Assembly (NCBI RefSeq): GCF_004327285.1
Contig: NZ_QJUI01000008.1
Location: 62,001-126,000 of the forward strand
Direction of reading: 5' to 3'
DNA length: 64,000 bases
DNA from: Phytopseudomonas daroniae
GTDB lineage: Bacteria > Pseudomonadota > Gammaproteobacteria > Pseudomonadales > Pseudomonadaceae
Below are positions 39,901-46,889 of this stretch, in pieces. The notes below the pieces were generated by a model that was not told the origin of the DNA, searched no databases, and was given only the letters and a program-made list of their open reading frames with translations. The first letter of the stretch is position 1. Each line of letters starts with the position of its first letter. The translations under genes were made by a program, and so were the position numbers.

Positions 39901-41702
39901 CTTTCTGTGCGGGCGTGTCCACGGTCTCTGGAAGCGTCAGTCAGCAGAAAATCGACAGTGAGTACGCGAGCGTTGGTCAGCAAACCGGTATCAAGGCCGG
40001 CGATGGCGGCTTCCAGATCAATGTGGCGGGCAACACCGACCTGAAAGGTGCGGTCATTGCCAGCAATGACAAGGCTGTGGAAGACGACAAGAACCGTCTG
40101 ACGACTGCAACACTCACCCATTCCGATATCGAGAACAAGGCGCAATACAAAGGCAGCAGCATCAGCCTGAGTGGTAGCTACAGTGGCGCTGCCCATGATA
40201 AGCAGGGCCAGGTCATCAACGGCACGGATGGCAAGCCTTTACACGAGGCAGGAGTTACCGCAGGTACACCCATAGCGCTGAGTGCCAGTGGCAAGGACAG
40301 CAGCACGACACATAGCGGTGTCAGTGCTGGTGCTATCACCATCACCAATGAAGCGAAGCAACAGGAACTGACAGGGCAGACGGCCGAAGAGGCAGTGGCT
40401 GGTGTTAACCGCGATGTCTCCAGCGACAAGGATGGCAGCAATACGCTCAAGCCCATCTTCGACCGCAAGGAAGTGGAGGCGGGTTTCGAGATCACCGAGC
40501 AGTTCGTGCGCAATGTGGGCACCTTCCTGGAGCAGCGCTCGCAGGAGTCCACTCAGGCCAAACGCGATCTGGAAGCGGAGTTGGCCAAGCCGGTCGAGCA
40601 ACGCGACAACGCGAGGATCGAGCAGCTTGCCGGTACCGTCGAGAGCAATGCTACCTGGGAGGTCGGTGGGCTTGGGCGCACCCTGGTGTCGGCCATCAGT
40701 GGCGCGGCGGGTGGCAACGTCATGGGCGGTGGCGGGCAGCTTCTCCAGGGCGCGGCAGTCAACTACCTGCAAGGGCTGGCCACGGAACAGGTGAAGGCGA
40801 TAGCCGACCATCTGGATTCGGAGACGGCGCGCACCGCCTTGCACGGCATCGTCGGTTGCGCGGGAGCCGCGGCACAGAGCCAGAGTTGTGGCGGTGGAGC
40901 GCTGGGCGGCAGCGCGAGCGTGGTACTGAACAACCTGCTCGACCAACTGAGCGATCAGACTGCTTCAGGGATGACCGATGAGCAGAAGCAGAACCGCCTG
41001 AACCTGATCGGCACTCTTGTAGCGGGCATCACGGCAGCGGCGGGTGGGGAAGCGGCGGTTGCGGCGAATGCGGCGCAGATCGAGACAGGTCATAACGACA
41101 TTTCTCTGCCTTCCGGGATGGTGAGTTTTGGCCAAGCAGCTGCTTCGTTGGACACCTATATGGTGCAGAACGGTGCATCGCTTGAAGAACGAACCGAGGC
41201 GCAGAAGGCCATACGGGAGGGCGTGGGCTTCGAGGGGGTGCAGCCTGCCAATGAGTTCGTGATGGCTTGGGCTGAGTCCATGGTGGGCCAGGCAGTCGGT
41301 GGCATGGTGATCGCTGTTGCTGCTAGAGTTCTGGCTAGATTTGCGGTCGTTGGGGCAAAAGGAGTTCCAAGCGCCGACGAGTTTATCAACTTGGCGAGCA
41401 ACCAGAGAACGCAGCACATTTTGCTTGGAGATGCTACTGGTGGTGGGCACCTATGGCCCGGTGCTCCAGGGAAAACACCTTTCCCTGCTTCTTGGAATAG
41501 CGATAAGGTCATGCACAATGTCTCTGACTTGGCTACTGACCCTAAAGCTTCATGGACGCAACTAACTGGAAAGCCTGGAGCGCAGTACACCACGACAGGT
41601 AAGCCTGTCCGTTGGGCGGTAGAAGGGATACGTGATGGTGTGAATGTGCGTGTAATTGTGGAGCCTCATGGAGAAGGCATTATTACTGCGTATCCTAAGT
41701 AG
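30957..41702 (+). CDS. cdiA: CdiA-like giant filamentous exoprotein with C-terminal EndoU toxin
   Basis: About 3,581 residues from the ATG at 30957, with GGAG 9 nt upstream. In order: signal peptide (~1-29); TPS/haemagglutination secretion domain (~30-290; [20 protein letters not shown] is the NPNGI-type motif); long FHA-1 repeats of the L-x-N-x-x-G type (~370-1600); a less repetitive receptor-binding/YP region (~1600-2105); FHA-2 repeats (~2105-3150; S-A-G-R-D-L units); a pretoxin region with paired cysteines ([20 protein letters not shown]); and the toxin (~3465-3581). The toxin shows the bacterial EndoU pattern [23 protein letters not shown] and ending [15 protein letters not shown]. The family delivers nuclease domains into neighbours on contact. 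No VENN motif is seen at the pretoxin junction. Confidence 0.93.
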   Translation: MDVRSPFFQNIALILAGVLFLNPIVATAAQLTVDAQAGGNTSLGQAANGVPIVNIATPNGSGLSHNKFTDYNVGKQGLILNNATERLQSTQQGGIIIGNSNLNGRAAGVILNEVTGSNRSQLKGYTEVAGRAAHVIVANPHGITCDGCGFINTPRATLSTGAPVIENGRLDRFDVDGGDIRIEGEGLNASNVDQFDLITRSAKINAEIHAKRLNIVAGRNAVDAGTLQATAKADDGSDKPQLAIDSSALGGMYAGAIRLVGTEQGVGVKLAGDMAASAGDIQIDASGRLTLNDAAASGQIAVQAGQVETQGQVYAGTRLDVQSRGDLVNRGSLAARDRVALSSGKTLTNQGHVEAGVNADNSRNEAGRVAIAAQQVRNAGSVVASRDVHVEAKGELDNSGGHIASQGDLAAEVGQLTQVAGELLAEGDLRLTGQRLDNRKGVVAANGQLALTADAIDNRGGEISSRGTVSLTATSLDNSDSGRLLAAHLNLAAVRLLNRDQGLIFGRDQVHLSGAHLNNAGGTLASDTRVLIELTARAGDPARDGQLINSEGKLSSEGTLSVSAAGVDNSRGNLSSAGAMQITSQGALLNQQGRLLTDAGLVLRSAGLDNRHGQISAVEHLSVTTGRFDNDSGRLTGSATLDLQTGQISNAQGRIAASGPLSVQASGLAQQGGELFSQSRLTLDLNGGDLNNDAGLLHAPDRLLLNNLGAVSNRQGEISSSQGFSLAATSLDNAQGRLLSERNLTLRIQGVLDNLAGLISAKGVDLRAKGLVNEAGTLFARDDLAIDVTGTLSNASKGLIQSAGDLRLASGMLSNAGGTLLAGQALDLRSAGAVDNRNGGLINSQGTLTVDAASLDSSQGGEVSAKGDLRLSLDRLTQQQGALIGESALTLDLRQGELDNQQGLITSNGPLTLSNLRALDNRGGEVSSLGVLALAAASLNNQNGHLISREWLRLSLGHSDNQGGLLSGWQGLQLIGTTLDNRQLGTLSSRDGDLDVQLTGALLNSGEGALVAAGRLDVDADSLDNSDRGILSSGTGQHLLIAQDLDNRGGQIDVGGNLVIDTGSLSNAGGSLLARQDLTLSSGGLDNAGGRISASGAATLNVDGTLVNTAGQLASGGPLRIDAKTLNNQGGTLASQSTGHFAVTQLNNSDSGTLAANGALHLDVAGAAHNRADGLIYSRDANLHLSAASLDNSGGAIQGQGDLLLNIGATLNNQSGTLQSRTGAVELTAASFDNRQGTLASLQDWVRIRLSGWLRNGASEQGGLIQGQHLDLLAAGNLDNTAGRIHALGGAATLQAGAFDNQRGTLYAQGDLLLRGGDLNNRSGKIGAANIALEHDSSAVLNNQQGIVESRGTLRLQGASLNNQGGQLRALGTGGSTFFTLGGLLDNRSGLLETANRDLTLNLGSLLNQNGKLLHAGSGEFGVALAQVARAGGSFVTQGSLTLKADSWSNDSILQAGHLTLDIGTFEQTANGQLLATGSLTGKGGNWINHGLIASDGPLSLTLSGGYSGNGRVTSQGDLDVKAARLSLSDTASITAGGAATFAIGGALLNQGRLTAAENLTLSATSLNNQGTLGSAGRLILTTPSLVNENGLLFSGDDMALYVDTFINRYADVYSLGNIFLAGNASGAMASRLDNLSATLEAVGDTTLRVGILDNARDRLLIESGIYSARIDERFCVQPGIDCSGKRSSWFEITQRDRLQVTEASAMSQIVAGGDLRIYGDVLNNSSSLISAGGDFSADLRRLDNSGVEEGEIQTTRMFRLVRMDGKYIVRHQNNAQAFTQQYWHESAGYDQQRTGEIAGAINRIISDGDFEQELHSYGSRTILSSGDQRYAGIIQAAGNVAINAQQNVGNGVTRPGSTHVISGNRSGSTSAGAADSFIPITLNSQLPPDLAQQQINPLTLPGFSLPSGQNGLFRLSDQAGSDSQVGESASGQQWALAGTTLDQAQRDSANGMQIDGVFVGQLGQAPGAVPIATNQPHKYLIETNPALTELNRFLSSDYMLDLLGYDPDQAQKRLGDGLYEQRLIREAIVARTGQRFIAGLDSDEAMFRYLMNNAIASKEALNLGLGVSLSAEQVAALTHDIVWMEEQEVLGEKVLVPVLYLAQAEGRLAPNGALIQGRDVALISGGDLSNQGTLRASGALDVQAVNIANSGLLQASERLQLLAEDSIRNAQGGIIAGRDVSLVAGNDIVNERTANLQQSSLGDRAWATSFVDGAARIEASDSLRLAAGRDVSNLGSVLDSRGDLTIEAGRDVTIASVQDVQHQSRGSNFLNERVTQLGAEVSAGRDLQVSAGRDLGVVASQVTAGRDLDLGAGRDLVLSSAADESHTYFKSKKVTSINDRVTQQSSEIQAGGNTTLVAGESITVVASKVGAGADIVLSAGEDINLDAAQNEQYSYFYKKKKGGLFSSSKERMSESQSSEAVLSTLSAGNDLVVLAQNDIAARGARLISDQDIYLSAGNDVVLAAAENSQSSAQAKSKSRLFSSKASSQSSGSTTVVGTELEGRNVTVQADNDIFMHAAGLRADNAISLEAGRDINVGTAQQDQYSSQASKSSSLKWHIFDSLATNGSLTLEQKAKAAQSTSSLEVGSTLSGATIDMVSGRDTAIRGSTLVADQDIRVDAGRNLFITSGEGKDDSSAKSSSKKSGEIGNWWQGATGVVSLKQSSENSTTQQLGSQIASLGGDVELTAGEAYRQQASQVIAPQGDVAITAKRVYIEAGYDLLSASQKQSMKRTAIGGSVSLPLIDAVQSAQKMVNAAGDTQDSRLTALAAVNTAMSGYQAYEGAQTLASGDLTGFKISVNLSNSKSQSSGSQSGQNVVASSIAAGGDISINATGDGDNSNLNIVGSTLDAGRNVSLNADGNVNLSAAQNTANLQGKDSNSGWSAGVGFGVGQQNGFTLELAANKGKGMSEGEAATYANTLVTAGEKVTLNSGGDTHLRGAIVTAKQVTAEVGGDLNLASLQDIDNYKSKQQSAGVGLSLCIPPFCAGVSTVSGSVSQQKIDSEYASVGQQTGIKAGDGGFQINVAGNTDLKGAVIASNDKAVEDDKNRLTTATLTHSDIENKAQYKGSSISLSGSYSGAAHDKQGQVINGTDGKPLHEAGVTAGTPIALSASGKDSSTTHSGVSAGAITITNEAKQQELTGQTAEEAVAGVNRDVSSDKDGSNTLKPIFDRKEVEAGFEITEQFVRNVGTFLEQRSQESTQAKRDLEAELAKPVEQRDNARIEQLAGTVESNATWEVGGLGRTLVSAISGAAGGNVMGGGGQLLQGAAVNYLQGLATEQVKAIADHLDSETARTALHGIVGCAGAAAQSQSCGGGALGGSASVVLNNLLDQLSDQTASGMTDEQKQNRLNLIGTLVAGITAAAGGEAAVAANAAQIETGHNDISLPSGMVSFGQAAASLDTYMVQNGASLEERTEAQKAIREGVGFEGVQPANEFVMAWAESMVGQAVGGMVIAVAARVLARFAVVGAKGVPSADEFINLASNQRTQHILLGDATGGGHLWPGAPGKTPFPASWNSDKVMHNVSDLATDPKASWTQLTGKPGAQYTTTGKPVRWAVEGIRDGVNVRVIVEPHGEGIITAYPK
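41350..41361 (+). repeat. toxin-junction repeat copy 1 (in cdiA)
   Basis: TTGGGGCAAAAG, read in the cdiA frame as the end of V-G-A-K. The same 12 bases occur at 41967-41978, and 11 of 12 at 42689-42700, all in the same codon phase at the start of a toxin segment. Confidence 0.85.
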
Positions 41703-41712
41703 AGATAAAGAT

Positions 41713-41961
41713 ATGCGCGATCCGGAAAAAATAATCCGAGCAGCATTGGAAGAGCTTTCTGGATGCTTTGACGATGACACCGAGGCTAATGTCAGGGAGT
41801 TGCTTTCGTCTGGCGAGCCAGGGGTTGCGTTGGAAGTGCTGAGTTCTCAGTTGGTGGAGTTTGATATTGCTGTTTCAGAAAAAGTAAAAAAGCAGCTTGT
41901 TTTAGGAGCAAGAACCATGGAGATAGAAATTGAAGAATTACAAGACCTGAAGGTCTTGTAA
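41713..41961 (+). CDS. cdiI: MafI-family immunity protein for the EndoU toxin
   Basis: An 82-residue acidic protein from the ATG at 41713, 11 nt after the cdiA stop. Its helical sequence (IIRAALEELSGCF, then SGEPGVALEVLSSQLVEFDIAVSEKVKKQL) resembles MafI-type immunity proteins, which neutralise EndoU toxins of MafB in Neisseria. Position directly after an EndoU-tipped CdiA supports the assignment. Family identity is from pattern memory. It is AT-rich compared with upstream cdiA, as is usual for exchanged immunity genes. Confidence 0.75.
   Translation: MRDPEKIIRAALEELSGCFDDDTEANVRELLSSGEPGVALEVLSSQLVEFDIAVSEKVKKQLVLGARTMEIEIEELQDLKVL
41941..41958 (+). terminator. hairpin in the 3' end of the MafI-type gene
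   Basis: CAAGACC (41941-41947) pairs with GGTCTTG (41952-41958) around TGAA, and AT-rich sequence follows. It overlaps the last codons of the immunity gene and could end the functional cdiBAI transcript before the displaced cassettes. Confidence 0.4.
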
Positions 41962-41965
41962 TTCC

Positions 41966-42388
41966 TTTGGGGCAAAAGAAGCTGGTAAGGCAGTTAGCCC
42001 AATTGTTCCAGGTGGTGGGCTTGCAGCTCATGAAGCAGCCGGTGGACACTTGATTGCAAAGCATGTTGGGCAATCAGAGGCACAGTTGCTCAGTCGTCTT
42101 TCGGCTGAGCCTAAAATTACCGGGTCATCATCTTTCTATGATCGAGCATTTGCTGAAAAGGCCGTTTCACAAACCTTGGATGTGAAGCAAATAGAAATTG
42201 CGAATTGGCTTTCTGGGAGCGCAAACCGTTTGAGACTCGACCACACATTATCAGACCCTGTTGGGATATCTGTTACTCGCGGCGTGTCTGGCGCAGTAGA
42301 TGCAAACTCGGTCAGGGTCATACTTGTGCGTGACTCGAACATGCCAACAGGATATAAGGTTCTTACAGGATTCCCTACTGTGCCATGA
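41966..42388 (+). CDS. orphan CdiA C-terminal toxin, RNase A-like, no start codon
   Basis: An open frame (stop-free from 41951) encodes about 140 residues beginning F-G-A-K-E-A-G-K and lacks an ATG or good ribosome site. The body, GGGLAAHEAAGGHLIAKHVG, then AEPKITGSSSFYDRAFAEKAV and the end NMPTGYKVLTGFPTVP, matches the bacterial RNase A-like CDI toxin domain (the CdiA-CT type first described in Yersinia). The likely catalytic His is in AKHVG. It is followed by its immunity gene with an ATGA overlap. It reads as a displaced toxin tip awaiting fusion to cdiA, not an independently translated gene. Confidence 0.8.
   Translation, partial: FGAKEAGKAVSPIVPGGGLAAHEAAGGHLIAKHVGQSEAQLLSRLSAEPKITGSSSFYDRAFAEKAVSQTLDVKQIEIANWLSGSANRLRLDHTLSDPVGISVTRGVSGAVDANSVRVILVRDSNMPTGYKVLTGFPTVP
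41967..41978 (+). repeat. toxin-junction repeat copy 2
   Basis: TTGGGGCAAAAG, identical to copy 1 and in the same codon phase (F-G-A-K), at the head of the RNase A-like orphan toxin. Confidence 0.85.
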
Positions 42389-42684
42389 ATATGAAAAATT
42401 ACAGCATTCTCGGTCAGTTGTTAGGTTGCTATTTTCATCAAGACTGGCCTGAAGAGTTCAGTGATAGCAGCGAGGTAATTCATGAGATTATTAATAGTGA
42501 ACCTCATGATAAGTTGCTCGCGGGGGTTGATGAGCTTGATCAGTTGCTTGCTCTTAAACTTTCTGAAGAAGCCTGTCGCGAGATTATGATTGCTAAAATA
42601 GGGTGCTTCTTTGAGCCCGAGTCCGAAGGGCTGACATACGCAGATTGGTTGTTGAGGGTTCGGGTTGCTTTCTTAGAGCACTAG
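42385..42684 (+). CDS. CdiI_2-like immunity protein for the RNase A-like toxin
   Basis: A 99-residue acidic protein (MNMKNYSILGQLLGCYFHQD and WPEEFSDSSEVIHEI) with the L-L-G-x-Y-F-H-Q-D-W pattern of CDI immunity proteins (CdiI_2 type). The ATG overlaps the orphan toxin stop (ATGA), which ties it to that toxin. Even if the toxin is silent, this gene could protect the cell against kin carrying the same toxin. It is AT-rich, like its neighbours. Confidence 0.78.
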   Translation: MNMKNYSILGQLLGCYFHQDWPEEFSDSSEVIHEIINSEPHDKLLAGVDELDQLLALKLSEEACREIMIAKIGCFFEPESEGLTYADWLLRVRVAFLEH

Positions 42685-43116
42685 TTAGTTGGTGCAAAAG
42701 CAACTGCTACGGCTGCTGACAATGCTGCACATAACGCGGCAAGTTTCGCTCAGCTAAAGCTTGATCTTAAGACAACAGAATCGGCTAACGCTGTTGTTGA
42801 TAGTCTTCGTGCTACGGGGCAGCTTCCTGCCAACTATGTAAATAAAGCTCAAGCAGCGCAGCAAGGTTGGCAGCCAGGAAAGGCTTTAAATAACAGTGTT
42901 CCGGGGGGGCAGATTGGTGGAGACGTTTTCCATAATACGACGAATGTACTTCCGTCGAGCCCAGGTAGAACGTGGTTTGAAGCTGATATTGGCTTGAATG
43001 CCACTATGTCTCGTAGCAATCAGCCTGGAACGAGATTGCTGTATTCAAACGATGGGCTGCTTTATATAACCACGGATCACTATAAAACCGTCGCTCCTAT
43101 TGGATCATGGAAGTAG
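42685..43116 (+). CDS. orphan barnase-type ribonuclease toxin, no start codon
   Basis: An open frame of 143 residues directly after, and in frame with, the TAG of the CdiI_2-like gene, with no usable start. It begins L-V-G-A-K-A-T-A. The C-terminal half is a barnase/RNase N1-T1 domain: GWQPGKALNNSVPGGQIGGD, then TWFEADIG, GTRLLYSNDGLLYITTDHYK. The Glu of FEAD, the Arg of TRLLYS and the His of TDHYK correspond to the barnase active-site Glu73, Arg83/87 and His102, so the domain appears catalytically complete. A barstar gene follows 6 nt later. Interpreted as a second displaced CdiA tip. Confidence 0.8.
   Translation, partial: LVGAKATATAADNAAHNAASFAQLKLDLKTTESANAVVDSLRATGQLPANYVNKAQAAQQGWQPGKALNNSVPGGQIGGDVFHNTTNVLPSSPGRTWFEADIGLNATMSRSNQPGTRLLYSNDGLLYITTDHYKTVAPIGSWK
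42689..42700 (+). repeat. toxin-junction repeat copy 3
   Basis: TTGGTGCAAAAG differs from copies 1 and 2 at one base and keeps the same codon phase (V-G-A-K) at the head of the barnase-type orphan toxin. Confidence 0.75.
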
Positions 43117-43122
43117 GGGACT

Positions 43123-43410
43123 ATGGATATTACGATTGATGGCCGCGGAGTCGTTACAGAGCAGGATTTCCATCGTCAGTTGGCGGTGGTTTTGGGTGTC
43201 CAAGATTTCTACGGATATAACATGGATGCACTATGGGACTTACTCAGTGCAAGTGTTGAGCGGCCGTTACTCTTAATCTGGAAAGATCATGATTATTCCA
43301 GAAGAAGTATTCCTCACGAATTTAATGGGATTGTAGAGGTATTGGAGAGGGTGAAGCAGCAGGATGAGGGCTTCGGATGGGAAGATAAGTTCTCTTATGT
43401 TCTGGATTAG
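43123..43410 (+). CDS. barstar-family immunity protein
   Basis: A 95-residue acidic protein beginning M-D-I-T-I-D-G-R-G. It carries barstar features: an N-terminal strand, Q-D-F-x-x-Q-L, the FYGYNMDALWDLLS helix near residues 33-46, and acidic residues before the C terminus. Barstar blocks the barnase active site. It sits 6 nt after the orphan barnase frame and is very likely its cognate inhibitor; it has its own ATG and could be expressed alone. Confidence 0.88.
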   Translation: MDITIDGRGVVTEQDFHRQLAVVLGVQDFYGYNMDALWDLLSASVERPLLLIWKDHDYSRRSIPHEFNGIVEVLERVKQQDEGFGWEDKFSYVLD

Positions 43411-43593
43411 CCTCAAATGGAAATTTCCGGCAGCTTGGGCAGGGGTTTAATTTCAGTCTGTCGTTGTTGCCGGTCATTTCACATCGAGACTCCAGGTGCT
43501 TGAAAACATCCCCGGCGCAAGCCGGGGCTATTTGTTTCACTCCGCCGTAATCACCAAACAGCCCTGCATGACGCGGATTCTGATTTTCTGGTT
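43411..43593. other. gene-free stretch after barstar
   Basis: No ORF of note. It contains one strong terminator (43510-43537) and ends at the left inverted repeat of the insertion sequence. I see no fourth toxin remnant here. Confidence 0.7.
43510..43537 (+). terminator. Rho-independent terminator of the cdi locus
   Basis: CCCCGGC (43510-43516) and GCCGGGG (43521-43527) form a 7-bp stem with a GCAA tetraloop, followed by CTATTTGTTT. This is a convincing intrinsic terminator after barstar. Confidence 0.75.
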
Positions 43594-43660
43594 AAAGGGG
43601 TCGGAGTCTGAGGAATCCCCACAAAATATTCAGGTTGATCAATCAGATAGCTTGAAAGAG

Positions 43661-43722
43661 CCTGCATGAGTCGGGCAGTTTGGTAGTCGCCAAACACACC
43701 AACCACCCGAGACTCATGCAGG
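43661..43722 (+). promoter_or_regulatory. hairpin covering the transposase start codon
   Basis: CCTGCATGAGTC (43661-43672) is the exact complement of 43711-43722, which contains the ATG (43716-43718). An inner GTTTGG/CCAAAC stem (43678-43683 and 43690-43695) extends the fold. Transcripts entering from outside would hide the start codon. Confidence 0.6.
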
Positions 43723-44909
43723 CCGTACGATTTTTACACAACGCATTTTCCCAAGCATTCCCTACCGTTCACGATAAGCGCCTGAACGCTCTGATGAGTT
43801 GCGTCAGTGCCCTGCTTCAAGGGCACCGGCTGACTCTGACCGACCTGGGCAGGGCCATCCCCAGCAAGGCTTACACCAAGCATTCGATCAAGCGAGTGGA
43901 TCGCCTGCTTGGTAACGCCCAGCTCCAGTCCGAACGCCTACTGTTCTACTGGAAGATGCTCAAGGCGTTGATTGGCAACTTGCCGCAGCCCGTGATTCTG
44001 GTGGATTGGTCACCGATTAATGCGGCCTCCGATCTTTATCTGTTACGTGCCTCTATACCGCTGGCTGGCAGAGCATTTCCGATTTACGAGGCTGTCCATG
44101 AGCGCGAGGGCTGCCCTAAACGGCAGTGCCAATTGCTCGATGCGTTGACGCTCATGCTTCCCGAGCATTGCAGGCCGATCCTGGTGACCGACGCCGGTTT
44201 TCGGCGGCCCTGGTTCCAGGCTGTCGAGGCCAGAGGCTGGTATTACGTAGGGCGTGTGCGTAACCGGGATCTCTATCGCAACCAGCAAGGCCAGTGGCAG
44301 CCGATCAAACAACTCTACGAACAGGCAACGCCTGTCGCACGTTCGCTCGGCCCAATCGAAATAACGCGCAGTGCGCCGCATCTCGTACCGCTGTATTGCG
44401 TGCACCAACCGCCCAAGGGGCGTAAGCATCGACGCGTGACAGGCAGTGTTGCCCGCAGCAAGCTCAGTCGACAGAGCGCCCGGCGTGAGCAAGAACCCTG
44501 GCTATTGGCGAGTAACCTTGCACAATCCCAATGGACTGCTCGAAGCATCGTAGCGATCTACCGCAAACGGATGCAGATCGAAGAAGGATTTCGGGACGTG
44601 AAAAGCCTGCGCTTCGGCTTTGCCTTCGACCTACACCGTACTCGCTGCCCTCGCCGCATTGAGATCCTGTTGCTGATCGCTGCGCTGGCCTGTTACGTCT
44701 TGTACTTGGCAGGCTTGCGAGCTCGGACAACAGGTCAGTCTCGTCGCTTCCAAAGCAACAGTGTCAGGCATAAACCCGTGCTGTCACTCTGGCGAGTCGG
44801 CCTCGAATACCTGAGGCGCTCAGCAAACGATTTGCCCAACTCCGTACTGGCTGAAATGGAACTACTGCTGCGTGATGAGGTGCGCCGCCAAGCTCAGCAA
44901 CTGGAGTAG
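43716..44909 (+). CDS. IS4-family transposase
   Basis: A 397-residue DDE transposase from the ATG at 43716; the longer frame would need a TTG at 43680. Catalytic residues are visible in VILVDWSP (first Asp), ILVTDAGF (second Asp) and the IS4 signature Y-R-K-R-M-Q-I-E-E-G-F-R-D-V-K, which holds the Glu and the Y-x2-R-x3-E-x6-K pattern. No frameshift or stop, so the element may be active. It resembles the IS10/ISPa-like branch; no exact IS name is offered. Confidence 0.92.
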   Translation: MQAVRFLHNAFSQAFPTVHDKRLNALMSCVSALLQGHRLTLTDLGRAIPSKAYTKHSIKRVDRLLGNAQLQSERLLFYWKMLKALIGNLPQPVILVDWSPINAASDLYLLRASIPLAGRAFPIYEAVHEREGCPKRQCQLLDALTLMLPEHCRPILVTDAGFRRPWFQAVEARGWYYVGRVRNRDLYRNQQGQWQPIKQLYEQATPVARSLGPIEITRSAPHLVPLYCVHQPPKGRKHRRVTGSVARSKLSRQSARREQEPWLLASNLAQSQWTARSIVAIYRKRMQIEEGFRDVKSLRFGFAFDLHRTRCPRRIEILLLIAALACYVLYLAGLRARTTGQSRRFQSNSVRHKPVLSLWRVGLEYLRRSANDLPNSVLAEMELLLRDEVRRQAQQLE

Positions 44910-44942
44910 ATTTGTGGGGATTCCTCAGACTCCGATCCCTTT

Positions 44943-45168
44943 GGTTCCCAAGCACTCTCCACGACCCACAGCAAGTGCCTGAGCGCCCAAAGTGCGATGT
45001 ATATCGTAGTTCAGGTCTCGATACGTCCATCCAAGGCCGTACTTCGCTATAATCGCGCCCCGCTTCGCCAAGGATTGGTGTGCTGTGCCCATTGCTTCAC
45101 ACCTTGTGTTCATTATCGGTTCCGCCAGCCTTGGCGCTCGGTGGCGCCGCCTGCACGCGAGTGTACCG
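44943..45168. other. gene-free stretch between the IS and the lipoprotein genes
   Basis: Mostly featureless. A TATAAT at 45048-45053 could be a -10 element for the lipoprotein pair, without a clear -35. A frame open from GTG 45085 is an N-terminal extension of the first lipoprotein, not favoured as its start. Confidence 0.5.
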
Positions 45169-45822
45169 ATGCCTCTGCTCCGCAATCTCTGCTGCGCCCT
45201 GCTGCTGCTCAACTTGGCCGGTTGTTACAGTCTGTCGCCCATCGATATCGACAAAAGCATTCGCCCTGCCGATGGTGGTTCCACCAGCTATCTGGTGGGC
45301 GTGGTCGGCGTTTGGCCAGGCACCAAGTACTCGCTGCATGAACAAAGCATTCAACTGCGCCAGAAGGGTGGCGGCGGTTTCGCCTCTGCCCGCTTGCGTA
45401 ACAACGTTCACATGCGCACTCCACGGGACATCCGCGATGGCCAGCGCGGCATCGGCACGCTGTTCGTGATGCCGCTCAAGCCTGGGCGCTACGAGCTGTA
45501 CAACGTCCTGTTCAAGCGCAGTAACGGCCCTACCGTCTGGAAGCGCGAGGATTTCTCCATCACGCTGCAATTGGAGCCCGGCAAGGCGTATTACATAGGC
45601 GACTTCCGTGCCGCCTGTATCGACTACAACGCTCACTGCTCGTTCATCCACAGCTACGACGTCGAACGGGATCAAGCCCTGACCGCCCGCAAACACCCCA
45701 ATCTTCCACCGCTGCAGCGGCTTGAACTTGAGCACTTGGAGGGCGCCTATCCTTTCGTGCTCGACAGCAATGCTAAGAATGCCGCGATCTTCGAATCGAT
45801 TTTCTCGGGGCAGGCGAAATGA
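45169..45822 (+). CDS. predicted lipoprotein of unknown function
   Basis: A 217-residue protein if begun at the ATG 45169, which places a lipoprotein signal peptide first: M-P-L-L-R-N-L-C-C-A-L-L-L-L-N-L-A-G-C, with lipobox N-L-A-G-C. A GTG at 45085 gives 28 more residues. The mature part (VGVVGVWPGTKYSLHEQSIQ, TLFVMPLKPGRYELYNVLFK, LEPGKAYYIGDFRA) looks like a beta-rich domain seen in several uncharacterised envelope lipoproteins. The next gene overlaps its stop by 4 bp. I do not recognise a functional family. Confidence 0.75.
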   Translation: MPLLRNLCCALLLLNLAGCYSLSPIDIDKSIRPADGGSTSYLVGVVGVWPGTKYSLHEQSIQLRQKGGGGFASARLRNNVHMRTPRDIRDGQRGIGTLFVMPLKPGRYELYNVLFKRSNGPTVWKREDFSITLQLEPGKAYYIGDFRAACIDYNAHCSFIHSYDVERDQALTARKHPNLPPLQRLELEHLEGAYPFVLDSNAKNAAIFESIFSGQAK

Positions 45823-46889
45823 ACAATCCACTGCGCATCCTGGGCTTCTGCCTGCTGATGTTCCTGGGGGGGTGCCAGGTCAACCACACTCTCCCAGCGC
45901 CGACGCTGAATCACGAGCTGACGCTGCCACAAGTAAGCGTGCAGACCCTGGGGCCAATACCCGGCACTCTTATCCGTAACCACCTGCGTAGCGTGGGCGT
46001 CTTCGAACAAGTGCGCGGAGGATTCGACCCCGGCGGCTACAACATCCAGGTGCTGTCGGTCGGCGACTATTACGGCTTCAGCAACATTCCCACTCAGTTT
46101 CTCAGCGCTTTCAGCCTGTTCATCATCCCGGCTTCCGTATCCTGGGACTCGGAGCTGGTGTTCCGGGTGACCCGTGGCCAGGAGGAGGTAGCCACATACC
46201 GCATCGATAACAGAACCACGCATTACAACGGCCTGTTCGTGCACCCGGATGGCCGCGATGACAACATCCGCCGGATCATCGACAACTTCGCCGCGCGCGT
46301 TCAGGCCGATGCCGCGCTGTTCAAGCTCACACCACTGAAGCCCATGCACACGCCGATGCCGGTAGCACCGGCAACCCTGCAGCAGCGCACGGCGTTGACC
46401 GTCAGCTACGAAGTACACGCCGATGGCACCGTCAGGGATGTGACGGTCACTGGCGATGCGCCCGAGCTCGCCCGCTCGGCTGTGCAGGAAACGGTGCGGA
46501 CGTGGCGCTATGAGCCCTGGACAGCCAGCCCGGAGGCACCGGCTACGCAACGAACCAGCCAGCGGATGATTCTCAAGCCACAATCCATGGTTCGCACGCA
46601 GGAGCAGAGCTGCGCCCAGGTCATCCAGGAACTGCAAACTTTCGAGCAAACGTCGCCTGGCAAACCAACGAGCGATCTGTCTACCTTCCAGCAGACTTCC
46701 GCACTGCTTTTCCTCACCGAGCTGCGCCAACAGAACAGCGCCTCGGCTACCGAGGTCGACAAAGCTTTCGCGCGGGCATTGCCGTGGATCATCGACCAGT
46801 GCCGGGCCAATCCACAGGCCGAGTACTGGCAATATGTGCACGAGGGGGTGAGGCAGCAGAGAGCGGCTGCAGGCCAAACTCACCCATAG
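45819..46889 (+). CDS. predicted lipoprotein with TonB-like C-terminal fold
   Basis: A 356-residue protein with a lipoprotein signal (M-N-N-P-L-R-I-L-G-F-C-L-L-M-F-L-G-G-C). Residues ~30-175 resemble a DUF4136/TolB-N-like lipoprotein domain (GYNIQVLSVGDYYGFS, ATYRIDNRTTHYNG). Residues ~195-255 resemble a TonB C-terminal fold (SYEVHADGTVRDVTVTGDAP, VQETVRTWRYEPW). The ATG overlaps the preceding stop (ATGA), so the two lipoproteins are coupled and probably act together in the envelope. Function unknown. Confidence 0.75.
   Translation: MNNPLRILGFCLLMFLGGCQVNHTLPAPTLNHELTLPQVSVQTLGPIPGTLIRNHLRSVGVFEQVRGGFDPGGYNIQVLSVGDYYGFSNIPTQFLSAFSLFIIPASVSWDSELVFRVTRGQEEVATYRIDNRTTHYNGLFVHPDGRDDNIRRIIDNFAARVQADAALFKLTPLKPMHTPMPVAPATLQQRTALTVSYEVHADGTVRDVTVTGDAPELARSAVQETVRTWRYEPWTASPEAPATQRTSQRMILKPQSMVRTQEQSCAQVIQELQTFEQTSPGKPTSDLSTFQQTSALLFLTELRQQNSASATEVDKAFARALPWIIDQCRANPQAEYWQYVHEGVRQQRAAAGQTHP

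Larger units (their letters stand above)
43594..44942 (+). mobile_element. complete IS4-family insertion sequence
   Basis: About 1,349 bp bounded by 32-bp terminal inverted repeats (43594-43625 and 44911-44942) that differ at one position. The inner part reads TCGGAGTCTGAGGAATCC. Direct GGTT flanks at 43590-43593 and 44943-44946 may be a short target duplication, although IS4 members often duplicate more, so the exact ends could differ by a few bases. It carries one intact DDE transposase. It sits just downstream of the cdi terminator, a non-disruptive location. Confidence 0.85.

Noticed and set aside
41070-41110. VENN-type pretoxin motif in cdiA
   Set aside because: The equivalent region reads [12 protein letters not shown]; it lacks V-E-N-N and lies well before the composition change, so it was not taken as the junction.
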